The notes under the pieces are model-generated. The model worked only from the letters and a program-made list of their open reading frames with translations. It had not been told where the DNA came from and did not search any database. 64,000 bases of DNA from Flavilitoribacter nigricans DSM 23189 = NBRC 102662. Its GTDB lineage: Bacteria; Bacteroidota; Bacteroidia; Chitinophagales; Saprospiraceae. The stretch spans positions 1-64,000 of the forward strand of contig NZ_PDUD01000050.1 of NCBI RefSeq assembly GCF_002646595.1. Reading direction: 5' to 3'. Every line of letters begins with the position of its first letter. Within the stretch, counting starts at the first letter, position 1. Positions 44,028 through 53,102 of the stretch are shown piece by piece. The position numbers and the translations under genes were made by a program.

Positions 44028-45053
44028 ATGGTATTGAGTCTGCAACGACTGATCATCCACGAACTGGAAAAAGAGGCCGAAGCTACCGAGGCAACAGTAT
44101 TCCTGGCGGAAGAAGTGCAACCCCGCGACGAAAAAGCCCAGCAACTCGTCGACCGCCTGAACGGAGCATTTACGGGCAAAATGGATGTCCTGCAGGGCTA
44201 TCTCAGTTCCCCGGAAGATGCGCTTTTCCCCGGCTATTTTCAGGAGTGGCTGGACAGCGGTCTGTCGGAAGCGGGATTTGTAGACTTCTCCAAAAATACC
44301 ATGAACGCACTGCAGTTGGCGCTCCAGGGTGTTGTGGGCGCCAAAGGCGGTTATCTGGCTTACGCCGAATACCGTTATTTTGACACCCACTATCTGGGAA
44401 TTTTTCTGGTGCGCAATACCGAAGGTATCGTTTTCCAGAAACCGGAAGAGGCTACCCGCTTTCTACTGGAAACGATCACTTATCTGAATATCGACAAACT
44501 GGCACTGGCCTGCCGCATCCAGATCGATGCGTTCCAGCAGGGAGAAAACCGCTGTGTAGAACTGATCAAACACGCCAAGAGCCAGAAGTCCATCTCCGAT
44601 TATTTCGTAAACTGGATCGGCCTGGATCAGGCGGAAAGCAGCAAAAAACTAACCAGTGCCTTTCTGGAAGTGGTCAACCATCTTCCCCTGCCGGTAGACG
44701 AAGACAGCGGCCAGCCGATCACGGAGGGCGAGTTTCGGGAAAAGGTGATGAACTTTGCCCTGGAAAGCCCCCGTCAGACCATCGAAGTGGAGCAGTTTGA
44801 CAAAACCTTCTACGGCAACCAACAGCCCACCAAAGAATACATGGAGGAGAACGAGATCGAACTGGATCAGAATTTCCGTTTCGACGAAAACACCCTGCGC
44901 AAATTCTACAATGGCCGCGTCTACGCCGACGGCATCGCCCTGAGTTTTAACCGCAGCCACCTCCAGCGCCATCAGATCGAAATTGAAGGAGACTCTATCA
45001 TTATTCGTTCCGAAGCACTGGTGGAGAAGCTGATGCAGATGATGGAAGAATAG
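44028..45053 (+). CDS. Nucleoid-associated protein (37-kDa NdpA family)
   Basis: A 341-residue protein of the NA37/NdpA family: LIIHELEKEAEATEATVFLA at the start, GAKGGYLAYAEYRYFDTHYL in the middle and LSFNRSHLQRHQIEIEGDSI at the end. The E. coli member YejK is nucleoid-associated. It stands alone after the stress island. Confidence 0.88.
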   Translation: MVLSLQRLIIHELEKEAEATEATVFLAEEVQPRDEKAQQLVDRLNGAFTGKMDVLQGYLSSPEDALFPGYFQEWLDSGLSEAGFVDFSKNTMNALQLALQGVVGAKGGYLAYAEYRYFDTHYLGIFLVRNTEGIVFQKPEEATRFLLETITYLNIDKLALACRIQIDAFQQGENRCVELIKHAKSQKSISDYFVNWIGLDQAESSKKLTSAFLEVVNHLPLPVDEDSGQPITEGEFREKVMNFALESPRQTIEVEQFDKTFYGNQQPTKEYMEENEIELDQNFRFDENTLRKFYNGRVYADGIALSFNRSHLQRHQIEIEGDSIIIRSEALVEKLMQMMEE

Positions 45054-45143
45054 ATGCGGACCGGTACCACCGGTTCGCCGACGCCCGAGTTTTCTAGCAT
45101 TAGATACTGCTATAACCGATAATATCCGGGAACACAACAACCC

Positions 45144-47222
45144 ATGCACAAGCGCGACTGGATCTGGTTCGGCCTCGCCTGGCTAACGTGTATTGTTTTG
45201 GTCAATCCGATCGGAGCATTTCCACTGAATGATGACTGGGGCTACGCCCTGGTGGTCAAACACCTGGTGGAAACCGGTGAGTACCGGCCGGGCACCTGGC
45301 CGGTAATGACGCTATTTACCCAGGTATGCTGGGGCGCCGCTTTTGCCTGGCTTTTCGGCTTTTCCTTCTCCATTTTGCGCATTTCTACCCTGGTGCTGGC
45401 GATCAGCGGCAGCTACTGGATCTTTCGGGAATGTCTGCGGTTGGGCAGCAGTCGTTACTGGGCGTGGATCGTACTGGCCGGTCTGGCGCTGAATCCACTC
45501 TACTTTCACCTGTCCTTTTCTTTTATGACGGATGTCCCCTTCACGGTAGCCATCATCGGGGCGATCCTGTTGTACCGCCGGGCACTCGAAACCGACCGGA
45601 TCGGATACTGGCTGGCGGCCGGTCTGGCCACCATCGCCGCTACCCTGATCCGGCAACCGGCTCTGTTGCTCGCTCCGGCTTTTGGCCTCGCGGCTGTACT
45701 GCGACGCCCGGACTGGAGATCCCTTATCCGGACCATCCTGCTCGTCGGCCTTACCTACGGGGCGTTGCTCTGGTACGTTCATTTTGTGGGTCTGGAAGGA
45801 GAAACACCCGGCGCTCCCGGTTCCCTGCAGCCTTTGCTGCGCCGACTGCGCTTCCCACTTTTCTGGACACTCCTGACGCACCGGGGTGGCATGATCCTCT
45901 GGTACGTTTCGGTATTTTTATTTCCGCCGATCCTGCTGCGTAGCATTTCTCTGATCGCCGATTTCCGGACTACCAGAAAATGGGTGCCGTTGGGAGCCGC
46001 GCTGGTTACTATCCTTTTATTGGCCATTTTCTCCTGGCAGGAGATCCCCGTGGGAAATATTGTGGAATTTTTTGGACTGGGTCCTACGGCCATGGTCGGC
46101 CGCGACACGCGCTATATGGATGCGCCGGTCGTCTATTCCGCGATCTGGCCGCTTTTTCAGTTGGCCGGTTACGGCATCATGGCCTTATTGCTCTGGCTGG
46201 CCTACGACCGGCTACAACAGTTCTCGAACTGGCCGAAGTGGCCGGACAGAACTTTCTGGAAACTCGGGCTGGTGTTTTTCATTCTGGCCTACTCGCTTTA
46301 TCTGCTGCTTGATAAATACCATTTTGATCGCTACCAGCTCGTCATCCTGCCGGCCTTGCTTTTATTGCTCACCCCCGGCCGGCCCCAAACCTATCCACGG
46401 TGGGCCAGGGTGGCCATCCTGGTCTTTCTGATCGCTATGGGCCTTTTTTCGGTAGGCGCCACCCGCGATAACCTGGCCTGGAATCGTGTACGCTGGACCG
46501 TCCTGCAATCCATGATCCAGGAAGAGGGCATTCCGGCGGATCAGATCAACGGGGGTATGGAATTCAACGGCTGGTACGCCACTGCGCCCCAGAACCCCTT
46601 TTCCTTTGATCACAAAAGCTGGTGGTTCGTAGCCGAAGATCAGTATGTGCTGAGTTTTTCCCGGGACCTGCCCTGCACGATCCGCAATCGGGCCTATCCG
46701 GTACGAAGCTGGTGGCCGGGGCCGGACACCCTTTATGTACACGAGCGCGCCCCGGTGGTGCGCCGGGATACGATCTTTTCCGACCTCGAACAGGTGGTCT
46801 CGGACAGTAATTACCTTCAGTCTAATTTTCCGGAATTCCCTCTGGCCGGGGTCGAAAACCGGGTGACCGACCGGCGCCACAGTGGCCAACATGCTTTCTT
46901 TCTGACGCCCCAAAACCCTTACGCCGGAAAGATCCGTCTGCAACCGGTACAGGCCTGCGAGGCGATCACCATTACCGCCTGGAGGCTGGGTAACGACCGA
47001 TCAGCCGGGATCGTGGCTTCCGCTCCCAATCCGGATGATTTCCACACGTTTCAGAATATTTTTACGGAAAATGCCCGGGCCGACGGCTGGCACCGCCTGC
47101 GGCATGAGATCCGACTGCCGGAGGATTATCCTTCGGACCAGCTCGACATTTACCTCTGGAACCCGGTGATCGATTCGATCTGGATGGATGATGTTCGGGT
47201 GATCTGGAGACGTGTACAATAA
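45144..47222 (+). CDS. GT39-type (ArnT/PMT-like) membrane glycosyltransferase
   Basis: A 692-residue protein with about 11-12 membrane helices in residues 1-440. The first loop has NDDWGYALVV, with the acidic pair near the membrane that GT39/GT-C enzymes use for catalysis. These enzymes move a sugar from a polyprenyl-phosphate donor to protein or lipid outside the membrane. After residue 440 a soluble part follows, ending in a jelly-roll-like module (ACEAITITAWRLGND, then SIWMDDVRVIW) that may bind carbohydrate. The acceptor is unknown. Confidence 0.85.
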   Translation: MHKRDWIWFGLAWLTCIVLVNPIGAFPLNDDWGYALVVKHLVETGEYRPGTWPVMTLFTQVCWGAAFAWLFGFSFSILRISTLVLAISGSYWIFRECLRLGSSRYWAWIVLAGLALNPLYFHLSFSFMTDVPFTVAIIGAILLYRRALETDRIGYWLAAGLATIAATLIRQPALLLAPAFGLAAVLRRPDWRSLIRTILLVGLTYGALLWYVHFVGLEGETPGAPGSLQPLLRRLRFPLFWTLLTHRGGMILWYVSVFLFPPILLRSISLIADFRTTRKWVPLGAALVTILLLAIFSWQEIPVGNIVEFFGLGPTAMVGRDTRYMDAPVVYSAIWPLFQLAGYGIMALLLWLAYDRLQQFSNWPKWPDRTFWKLGLVFFILAYSLYLLLDKYHFDRYQLVILPALLLLLTPGRPQTYPRWARVAILVFLIAMGLFSVGATRDNLAWNRVRWTVLQSMIQEEGIPADQINGGMEFNGWYATAPQNPFSFDHKSWWFVAEDQYVLSFSRDLPCTIRNRAYPVRSWWPGPDTLYVHERAPVVRRDTIFSDLEQVVSDSNYLQSNFPEFPLAGVENRVTDRRHSGQHAFFLTPQNPYAGKIRLQPVQACEAITITAWRLGNDRSAGIVASAPNPDDFHTFQNIFTENARADGWHRLRHEIRLPEDYPSDQLDIYLWNPVIDSIWMDDVRVIWRRVQ

Positions 47223-47231
47223 GTCGGGAAC

Positions 47232-48233
47232 TTATTTACTTTTCAACAGGTCAAAAATGTCCCGCTCAATGATCCCTTTCAGTACACTTTCATCCAGAGG
47301 TAGCTGTTCGCTCAATTCTTGAATATACTTTTCGCTATTACGAACCGGGTAATCGGAACCGAACAGGAATCGCTCCGCTCCGATAGCGGTGATCATTTCG
47401 GCCAGATCCGACAGGGGGCGTTCGCCCGGAATATCTTTATCGGAGACCGTGCCGGACAGTTCAAAGTAGATCCGGTGTTTGCCGCTGGTCTCATCCTCAG
47501 CAAAATAATCCCGGAAAACGGCCAGCAGATCGTGGGTATAGTCGAAGTAGGCTCCTCCCCCACCGGTATGGGCAAAAATGATGGTCAGAGGATCGGCATC
47601 TTTGAGCAAGTTGTCAATGAATTGCCGCGCGTATTCGGCTCCCGCCTGCAGGTCCCAGGCATTGTTGTGGATCAGCAGGGGAATACTACGGGCTGCAGCC
47701 AGATCAAAAATCGCTTTTAAGTGGTTGAGGTGCGTGGTATCGTCGAGCCGGATCCGGTTGCCCTGCAGGTGCAGTTTTATCCCGTGCAATTTCAGTTCTT
47801 CGTCGCATCTGACGATTTCCTGCAGACTAAAGTCCTGCAGTGGATGCACGCCATAAAAACCGATCAACCGGTCGGGGTAGCGGTGTACGATGGTGCTGAG
47901 CAGATCATTTTCCCGCTGTACGACCTGCTCGCTACCGGCCTTATCTTCCCGGTCGCGATCATCGTACGCGTAACCGGCGGAGATCAACAACATCTTGGCC
48001 CGGCTGTTTTGCTGCAGGATCCGGTCGATATCCCGGTAAGAGCTTTTGTCGGTTTCCAGGATCTGAAATCCCGAGCCCGCCATATCGTAGCCCTGCAGTT
48101 CCAGATTTTCCAGGAGGGCTTCGCTGAAGATATGGACATGGTAATCGACGATCTTCAGATCGTCGGCTGCCAGTTGCCCGTTACTGGTCTGGAACGAGAC
48201 CAGATACAGAAAGATAAGCGCGAGGTATTTCAT
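47232..48233 (-). CDS. Exported amidohydrolase family 2 protein
   Basis: A 333-residue TIM-barrel metal-dependent hydrolase. A signal peptide (to about residue 19) precedes VDYHVHIF, which supplies the H-x-H metal ligands. GIKLHLQGNR, PLLIHNNAW, IFAHTGGGG and FLFGSDYPVRN provide the remaining barrel residues, including the catalytic Asp. The family hydrolyses or decarboxylates small substrates. It converges with the glycosyltransferase gene 9 bp away. Confidence 0.87.
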   Translation of the reverse strand: MKYLALIFLYLVSFQTSNGQLAADDLKIVDYHVHIFSEALLENLELQGYDMAGSGFQILETDKSSYRDIDRILQQNSRAKMLLISAGYAYDDRDREDKAGSEQVVQRENDLLSTIVHRYPDRLIGFYGVHPLQDFSLQEIVRCDEELKLHGIKLHLQGNRIRLDDTTHLNHLKAIFDLAAARSIPLLIHNNAWDLQAGAEYARQFIDNLLKDADPLTIIFAHTGGGGAYFDYTHDLLAVFRDYFAEDETSGKHRIYFELSGTVSDKDIPGERPLSDLAEMITAIGAERFLFGSDYPVRNSEKYIQELSEQLPLDESVLKGIIERDIFDLLKSK

Positions 48234-48323
48234 CGAGGTATAGTTTAGCTTACGCTATATCGGAATTTTGCTCCAAAAAACGAACCTTGTTAACCTTCCT
48301 AACTTTTCATTCACCCTTACCGA

Positions 48324-48848
48324 TCATTCCCTTTCCTGGATATAGGAAAAGCCTTTGCCCGCTTCACCGAGCACTGTAACTTCAATTCGGTCGGCAGTTA
48401 AAAGCCGGTACTGGATCTTTTTCGGGAAATCGTGCTGCGCATTCTCGAAGGAAAAGCGGTCGGTCAGGGCTTCGTTCAGGCTGAAGCGGATAGTAGCGCC
48501 TTCATTCTGATCGGGAACCGTCGCTTCGTATACCAGCCGGCCATTTCGCAAGCGGATCTCCAGCCTCTCGGTAATTTGTTGCTCCGCTCCCGTTCCGCGG
48601 TAAGCGTAGCCACGGAAACCTCTTTTACCGTTTTTCTCCCATACTTCGTACTGCTCTTTACCGCTCACTTTCCAGGTGCCGGTCAGGAAATCCAGACGCT
48701 CCGTTTTGGCGGCAGAACAGGAAAGAAACAAACCCAGCCAGATCAGTAGTGAAAATTTCCAACACCACTCGGATCCGCTCCAGCCCGGCCGGGCAGTGGC
48801 GAGCACCCCATTCTTAAGGCCGGTCTGCTTCTGGTGTGGATATTTCAT
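48324..48848 (-). CDS. Lipocalin-like lipoprotein (DUF6265-like)
   Basis: 174 residues from ATG at 48848; an ATG at 48881 is also in frame. A hydrophobic segment ending LGLFLSCSAAK gives a lipobox, although the signal starts unusually late (about residue 30). The mature domain (LDFLTGTWKVSG, then FSFENAQHDFPKKIQYRL) is a small beta-barrel of the DUF6265 type. Function is unknown. The 5' end overlaps the upstream region of scpA. Confidence 0.75.
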   Translation of the reverse strand: MKYPHQKQTGLKNGVLATARPGWSGSEWCWKFSLLIWLGLFLSCSAAKTERLDFLTGTWKVSGKEQYEVWEKNGKRGFRGYAYRGTGAEQQITERLEIRLRNGRLVYEATVPDQNEGATIRFSLNEALTDRFSFENAQHDFPKKIQYRLLTADRIEVTVLGEAGKGFSYIQERE

Positions 48849-48989
48849 ACTACCGATTCGTTGCCTTTCGGATCTGGACATTATACTCGATTATTTGAAT
48901 CAAAAATTGCACTGCAAAAACTTGGCAGGAACTATTTTAAAGATAGCATATCTGTGCAATTATCCTGCGCCCTTCCGTATCTTTGCCCC

Positions 48990-49817
48990 ATGGATGCCAC
49001 CTATACCATTAAGTTGCCGCAGTTCGAAGGTCCTTTCGATCTGCTTCTGTTCTTTATCGAGCGCGATGAGCTGGATATCAACGATATTCCCATTGCCAAG
49101 ATCACGGACGACTTTCTGGAATACATTCGCCACATGGAATCTATGGATATTGATCTGGCGAGTGAATTCATCCTGGTGGCCGCTACGCTCTGCCGCATCA
49201 AGGCCAAACTGCTGCTTCCGCGCAAACCCGTTGACGAAGACGGAAACGAGATCGACCCACGGGAAGAACTGGTACAACGCCTTCTGGAATACAAGCGCTA
49301 CAAAAGTGTATTGGAGGAAATGCGGATCCTCGAAGAGAGACGGTCCCAGCAAAATGACCGGGGGAACATCACCCGGGAACTCAAACAGATCGCGACCAAG
49401 GCCCTGGTGGACGTGGAATTGGAGTCTGTCACTCTCTTTGGCCTGCTCAAAGCTTTCGAGCGGGTGATGCAACGCTTCGATGATAAAAACCCCGGCACCA
49501 TCCACGAGATCGTACAGTTCAGCTATACGATCGAAGAACAACAGCAGCACATCTTTTCCCAGATCACCAGCAACACCCGGGCTTCCTTCAAACAGGTCTT
49601 CAGCGAATGCCGCAACCGCATCCACGCCATCGTTACTTTTCTGGCCATGCTGGAACTGCTGAACATGGAAAAGATCCGGATCACCGTCGGCGAAGGCGTC
49701 AATAATTTCTGGCTGGAACCTATCCCGGAAGGGATTGAAGAAGAGGTGGAGGTAGAAGAGGAAGAAGAGACCTACCAGGGACCGGCCAACGAAATTTCCT
49801 CAGACGAAGAAGAATAA
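48990..49817 (+). CDS. scpA: Segregation and condensation protein A
   Basis: 275 residues from ATG at 48990, placed at MDATYTIKLPQFEGPFDLLL, where ScpA homology begins; the open frame extends 156 bp further upstream. ITDDFLEYI and LAATLCRIKAKLLLP-like blocks are typical of this kleisin, and the C-terminal winged helix (VTFLAMLELLNMEKIRI) is complete. It bridges SMC heads in chromosome condensation. scpB and smc are not in the window. A 30-residue acidic tail is present. Confidence 0.93.
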   Translation: MDATYTIKLPQFEGPFDLLLFFIERDELDINDIPIAKITDDFLEYIRHMESMDIDLASEFILVAATLCRIKAKLLLPRKPVDEDGNEIDPREELVQRLLEYKRYKSVLEEMRILEERRSQQNDRGNITRELKQIATKALVDVELESVTLFGLLKAFERVMQRFDDKNPGTIHEIVQFSYTIEEQQQHIFSQITSNTRASFKQVFSECRNRIHAIVTFLAMLELLNMEKIRITVGEGVNNFWLEPIPEGIEEEVEVEEEEETYQGPANEISSDEEE

Positions 49818-49839
49818 GATTACCTTCCTGAAAAAAAAT

Positions 49840-49873
49840 AATCAGCTTTCGACCGGGCGGTCAAAAGCTGATT
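49840..49873 (-). terminator. Terminator between scpA and the TPR gene
   Basis: AATCAGCTTTCGACC (49840-49854) pairs with 49859-49873 with one mismatch and a 4-nt loop. On the minus strand it is followed by eight T, so it ends the TPR lipoprotein transcript; the same stem may slow the scpA transcript. Confidence 0.75.
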
Positions 49874-50053
49874 GTGTACGACTTTAGATTGCAGGGAAGA
49901 TGGGAACAAGAGAAGATGACAGCAAAACGATTTGATTTGATGACACAAAGGTCGCCAGACTCTTTTAACTGTAGATTAAGCGAATTTTAAGTTTTAGTGA
50001 TCATCCAAACCGGGCCGAAGATCCGTATCTCCCCTTCCCGGTACGCTTCACCT

Positions 50054-51082
50054 TTACTGTGTATTCTTCGCCAGACGGGCCAGCCCCTGCTGAGCTTCCG
50101 TGTAATCGGGAGCCAGGTTGAGCGCATGCTGGTAATCGGCTTTTGCCTGGCCGGTATTCCCCAATAATTCCGCGGTAAGTCCCCGGTAGTAGTAGCCCTT
50201 AATGTAAAGCGGATAGACTTCCACTGCAATATTGAAATGTTCGTATGCCTTTTCTATGGAATCCTGTTTCAGGTAAATCACGCCGGTATTGAAATAGCCT
50301 TCCTCGTACTGCCGGTCGAGGCGGTTGATCTGTTTGTACAGGGCTTTGGCCGCTTCGAGTTCCCCCTGGTCCCGCAGGTAGTCCGCTTTAGCGTGCAGCG
50401 GAATGATGGCTCCGGGGCCGGGAGGCGCTTCATCGATGGCATTGTTAAAATAACGTTCCGCCAGCGGACTGCCGATCGAAGCGTGGAGCTGGCCCAGACT
50501 GATCCAGCCGTCTACCATTGCCGGTTCGATCTCCACCGCCGTTTGGAAGCTGTTGATGGCGCGGGTGGTATCCCCGGTCTCCTTGAGATTCATGCCCATC
50601 ATAAAAAAAGCATCCGGATTGCGCGGCTCCAGTTTTAATACCTTATCCAGCGTGGAAAAAGATGCCTCGTATTGCTTCAGGATATACTGGAATTCGCTTA
50701 ATTTCAACAGGGTCGGTATTCGTTCCGGGTAGAGCGCTGCGGCTCGCTCCATCGTACGCAGCGCCAGTCGGCTGCGGAAATAATCCATGTATACATCCGC
50801 CAGCATATGGTGGTAAACTACATTGGTCGAATCGATGCTCAAAGCCCGTTGCAGGTCCTGAATGGCTTCATCGTAGCCTTCTTTTTCGTAATACAGCTCT
50901 GCCCGCTTGGCGTACAAACTATGATCGTCGCCCCGCTGGGCGATCAGTGCGCTGACATCATCGATGGCCGGATCACCGCTCGCAACCGGCGCGGTAGCGG
51001 GCGCTTCGGAAGGTGCATTATTGCAGGCCACTGCGAAAAAAGTTAGCAGAACAAACAGATATCGGAAATAACTCAAGTGCAA
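50054..51082 (-). CDS. TPR-repeat lipoprotein, probable TTG start
   Basis: About 342 residues. The TTG at 51082 (LHLSYFRYLF) gives a normal lipoprotein signal with lipobox FFAVACNN; an ATG at 51163 is in frame but would leave 27 unlikely leading residues. The mature part carries about seven TPR units of 34 residues (AELYYEKEGYDEAIQDLQRA, then NPDAFFMMGMNLKETGDTTRA, then GYYYRGLTAELLGNTGQAKA). It is probably a periplasmic or outer-membrane protein scaffold. Partners are unknown. Confidence 0.85.
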   Translation of the reverse strand: MHLSYFRYLFVLLTFFAVACNNAPSEAPATAPVASGDPAIDDVSALIAQRGDDHSLYAKRAELYYEKEGYDEAIQDLQRALSIDSTNVVYHHMLADVYMDYFRSRLALRTMERAAALYPERIPTLLKLSEFQYILKQYEASFSTLDKVLKLEPRNPDAFFMMGMNLKETGDTTRAINSFQTAVEIEPAMVDGWISLGQLHASIGSPLAERYFNNAIDEAPPGPGAIIPLHAKADYLRDQGELEAAKALYKQINRLDRQYEEGYFNTGVIYLKQDSIEKAYEHFNIAVEVYPLYIKGYYYRGLTAELLGNTGQAKADYQHALNLAPDYTEAQQGLARLAKNTQ

Positions 51083-51278
51083 TTTATTTTTGTTGTGTGA
51101 TTGAAACGTACCGGCCGGGAATTCTCGTATAATTTTTTCCCGAACCGAATAAGGGTATATCATCCTTCAGGGGTATTATCAGTGCATCAGTGGAGCCATT
51201 GAACGCCCAATGCACTATTGAGCATGTTCTGTCCCAGCACCAATTATACCATCACTGAATATTCAAGAAAGAACTACA

Positions 51279-52418
51279 ATGAAAGCAATTCCTTCGTTTT
51301 CCGTACCGCTCCGATCTTTCATCGGCATCAGTGTGCTTTTACTCCTGACACTATCCGCCTGCCGGAAAGATCCGGATATGACCACGCCGGATCCCGATCC
51401 GGAACCGGAAGGACTCTATTTCCCGCCGCTGGACGGGAATGATTGGGCCACCCAGTCGCCCGCTTCCCTGGGCTGGAATACCGCAAAAATACCGGATTTA
51501 CTTCAATTCCTGGAAGACGGCAATACCCGGGCATTTATCGTGCTGAAAGACGGAAAGATCGTGCTGGAGGAATATTTTGGTAAAGACCTGCTCGGCATCG
51601 CCGATTTTTCGGCCGGCTCCAACTGGTACTGGGCTTCGGCGGCCAAAACGCTGACGGCCTTCACCGTCGGACTGGCGCAGGAAGAAGGGCATCTGAACAT
51701 CGCGGATCGTTCGGACGATTATCTCGGGGAGCAATGGGCCGACATCAGCGACGTCCAAATGAAAGCCATCACCGTTCGTCACCATCTGACCATGACCACC
51801 GGCCTGGATGACAGCGTGGACAACAAGGATTGTACGGAGCCCGAATGTCTGGTTTACCTGGCGGATGCCGGCACCCGCTGGGCCTACCATAATGCCCCCT
51901 ACACGATCCTGGATCAGGTGGTAGAAGGCGCCACCCAACAGAATTTTGACGACTATTTCCACAGTCGGCTCACGAGCCGGATCGGCATGGACGGTTTCTG
52001 GACTTATGTGGACTACAATCACCTTTATTTCAGTACCGCCCGTTCCATGGCCCGTTTTGGATTGCTGAATCTGAATAAAGGGAAATGGGACGACACTCCG
52101 ATCATGACCGATGCCAACTACTACGAGGAGATGGTTAACACTTCCCAGGACATCAACCCCAGTTACGGTTACCTCTGGTGGCTCAACGGAAAATCCGCTT
52201 ATAAACTGCCCGGCTTTCAGATCCGGATCAACGGCAGTATCGCCCCCGATGCTCCGGCGGATATGTTTGCGGGGCTGGGGAAGAACGGCCAGTATCTGAA
52301 TATCGTTCCCAGTCAGAATCTGATCGTCATCCGCATGGGAGAAAACCCGTCCAATGCACTGGTTCCGATCGTCTACCTAAATGATTTGTGGAAAATGCTG
52401 AATGAAATTATCCGGTAG
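51279..52418 (+). CDS. Serine hydrolase, class C beta-lactamase fold, lipoprotein
   Basis: A 379-residue protein with a lipoprotein signal (LLLLTLSACRKDPD). The S-x-x-K motif is in WASAAKTLTAF (about residue 113) and the Y-x-N in AYHNAPY (about 207). The third H/K-x-G motif is not obvious. Such proteins are esterases, D-amino acid peptidases or carboxypeptidases more often than true beta-lactamases. It is convergent with rnhB. Confidence 0.9.
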   Translation: MKAIPSFSVPLRSFIGISVLLLLTLSACRKDPDMTTPDPDPEPEGLYFPPLDGNDWATQSPASLGWNTAKIPDLLQFLEDGNTRAFIVLKDGKIVLEEYFGKDLLGIADFSAGSNWYWASAAKTLTAFTVGLAQEEGHLNIADRSDDYLGEQWADISDVQMKAITVRHHLTMTTGLDDSVDNKDCTEPECLVYLADAGTRWAYHNAPYTILDQVVEGATQQNFDDYFHSRLTSRIGMDGFWTYVDYNHLYFSTARSMARFGLLNLNKGKWDDTPIMTDANYYEEMVNTSQDINPSYGYLWWLNGKSAYKLPGFQIRINGSIAPDAPADMFAGLGKNGQYLNIVPSQNLIVIRMGENPSNALVPIVYLNDLWKMLNEIIR

Positions 52419-52424
52419 CCAAAG

Positions 52425-53033
52425 TCAAAACAACTTCCCCTGGATGGCGTCCGGCAACAGCCGGAAAGACCGCCGGTGGTGCACGGTAGCCCCGTGCGAC
52501 AGAATGGCTTTGCGGTGAGCCGCCGTTGGGTAGCCCTTATTCCGGTCCCAGGCGTACTGCGGGTGGGCATCGTGTAATTCCCGCATCAGGTCATCCCGGT
52601 AAGTTTTTGCCAGGATGGATGCGGCAGCTATGGACAAAAAACGGCCATCGCCCTTGATCATACAGTGGAAGGGCAGATCCTGATAGCGATGAAAACGATT
52701 ACCGTCGATCAGCAGGCTCTCCGGCCGGACCTTTAACTGATCCAGCGCCCGGTGCATAGCCAGAAAGGAAGCATTCAGGATATTGATCTCGTCGATCTCC
52801 CGCGGGTCTACCTGTGCCACGGCCCAGCTCAGCGCACTTTCTTCCACTACGGTACGGGCCGCATAGCGTTGCTTCTCACTGAGTTGTTTGGAATCGTTCA
52901 GTAGCGGGTGTTCAAAATCTTTGGGCAGGATAACCGCCGCCGCAAAAACCGGCCCGGCCAGGCAGCCCCGACCGGCCTCGTCACAACCGGCCTCGATCAT
53001 CGATTCGTCGTGAAATGGAAGTAAGGAGGCCAT
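52425..53033 (-). CDS. rnhB: Ribonuclease HII
   Basis: 202 residues from MASLLPF at 53033 (or 53039). [20 protein letters not shown] carries the first catalytic Asp-Glu pair; [10 protein letters not shown] supplies another Asp and [12 protein letters not shown] the last block. It removes RNA from RNA-DNA hybrids and single ribonucleotides in DNA. It follows prfC by about 70 bp on the same strand. Confidence 0.95.
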   Translation of the reverse strand: MASLLPFHDESMIEAGCDEAGRGCLAGPVFAAAVILPKDFEHPLLNDSKQLSEKQRYAARTVVEESALSWAVAQVDPREIDEINILNASFLAMHRALDQLKVRPESLLIDGNRFHRYQDLPFHCMIKGDGRFLSIAAASILAKTYRDDLMRELHDAHPQYAWDRNKGYPTAAHRKAILSHGATVHHRRSFRLLPDAIQGKLF

Positions 53034-53102
53034 AATCAAGGTTTTACGGAGCCATGGATAATTCCGGACCTACCGGCCGCCCTTCGCCGTGGCTCCGTAC
53101 TG

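Noticed and set aside
51279-52418. True class C beta-lactamase (resistance gene)
   Set aside because: S-x-x-K and Y-x-N are present, but the K-T-G motif is not evident. The lipoprotein signal and context fit a general serine hydrolase.
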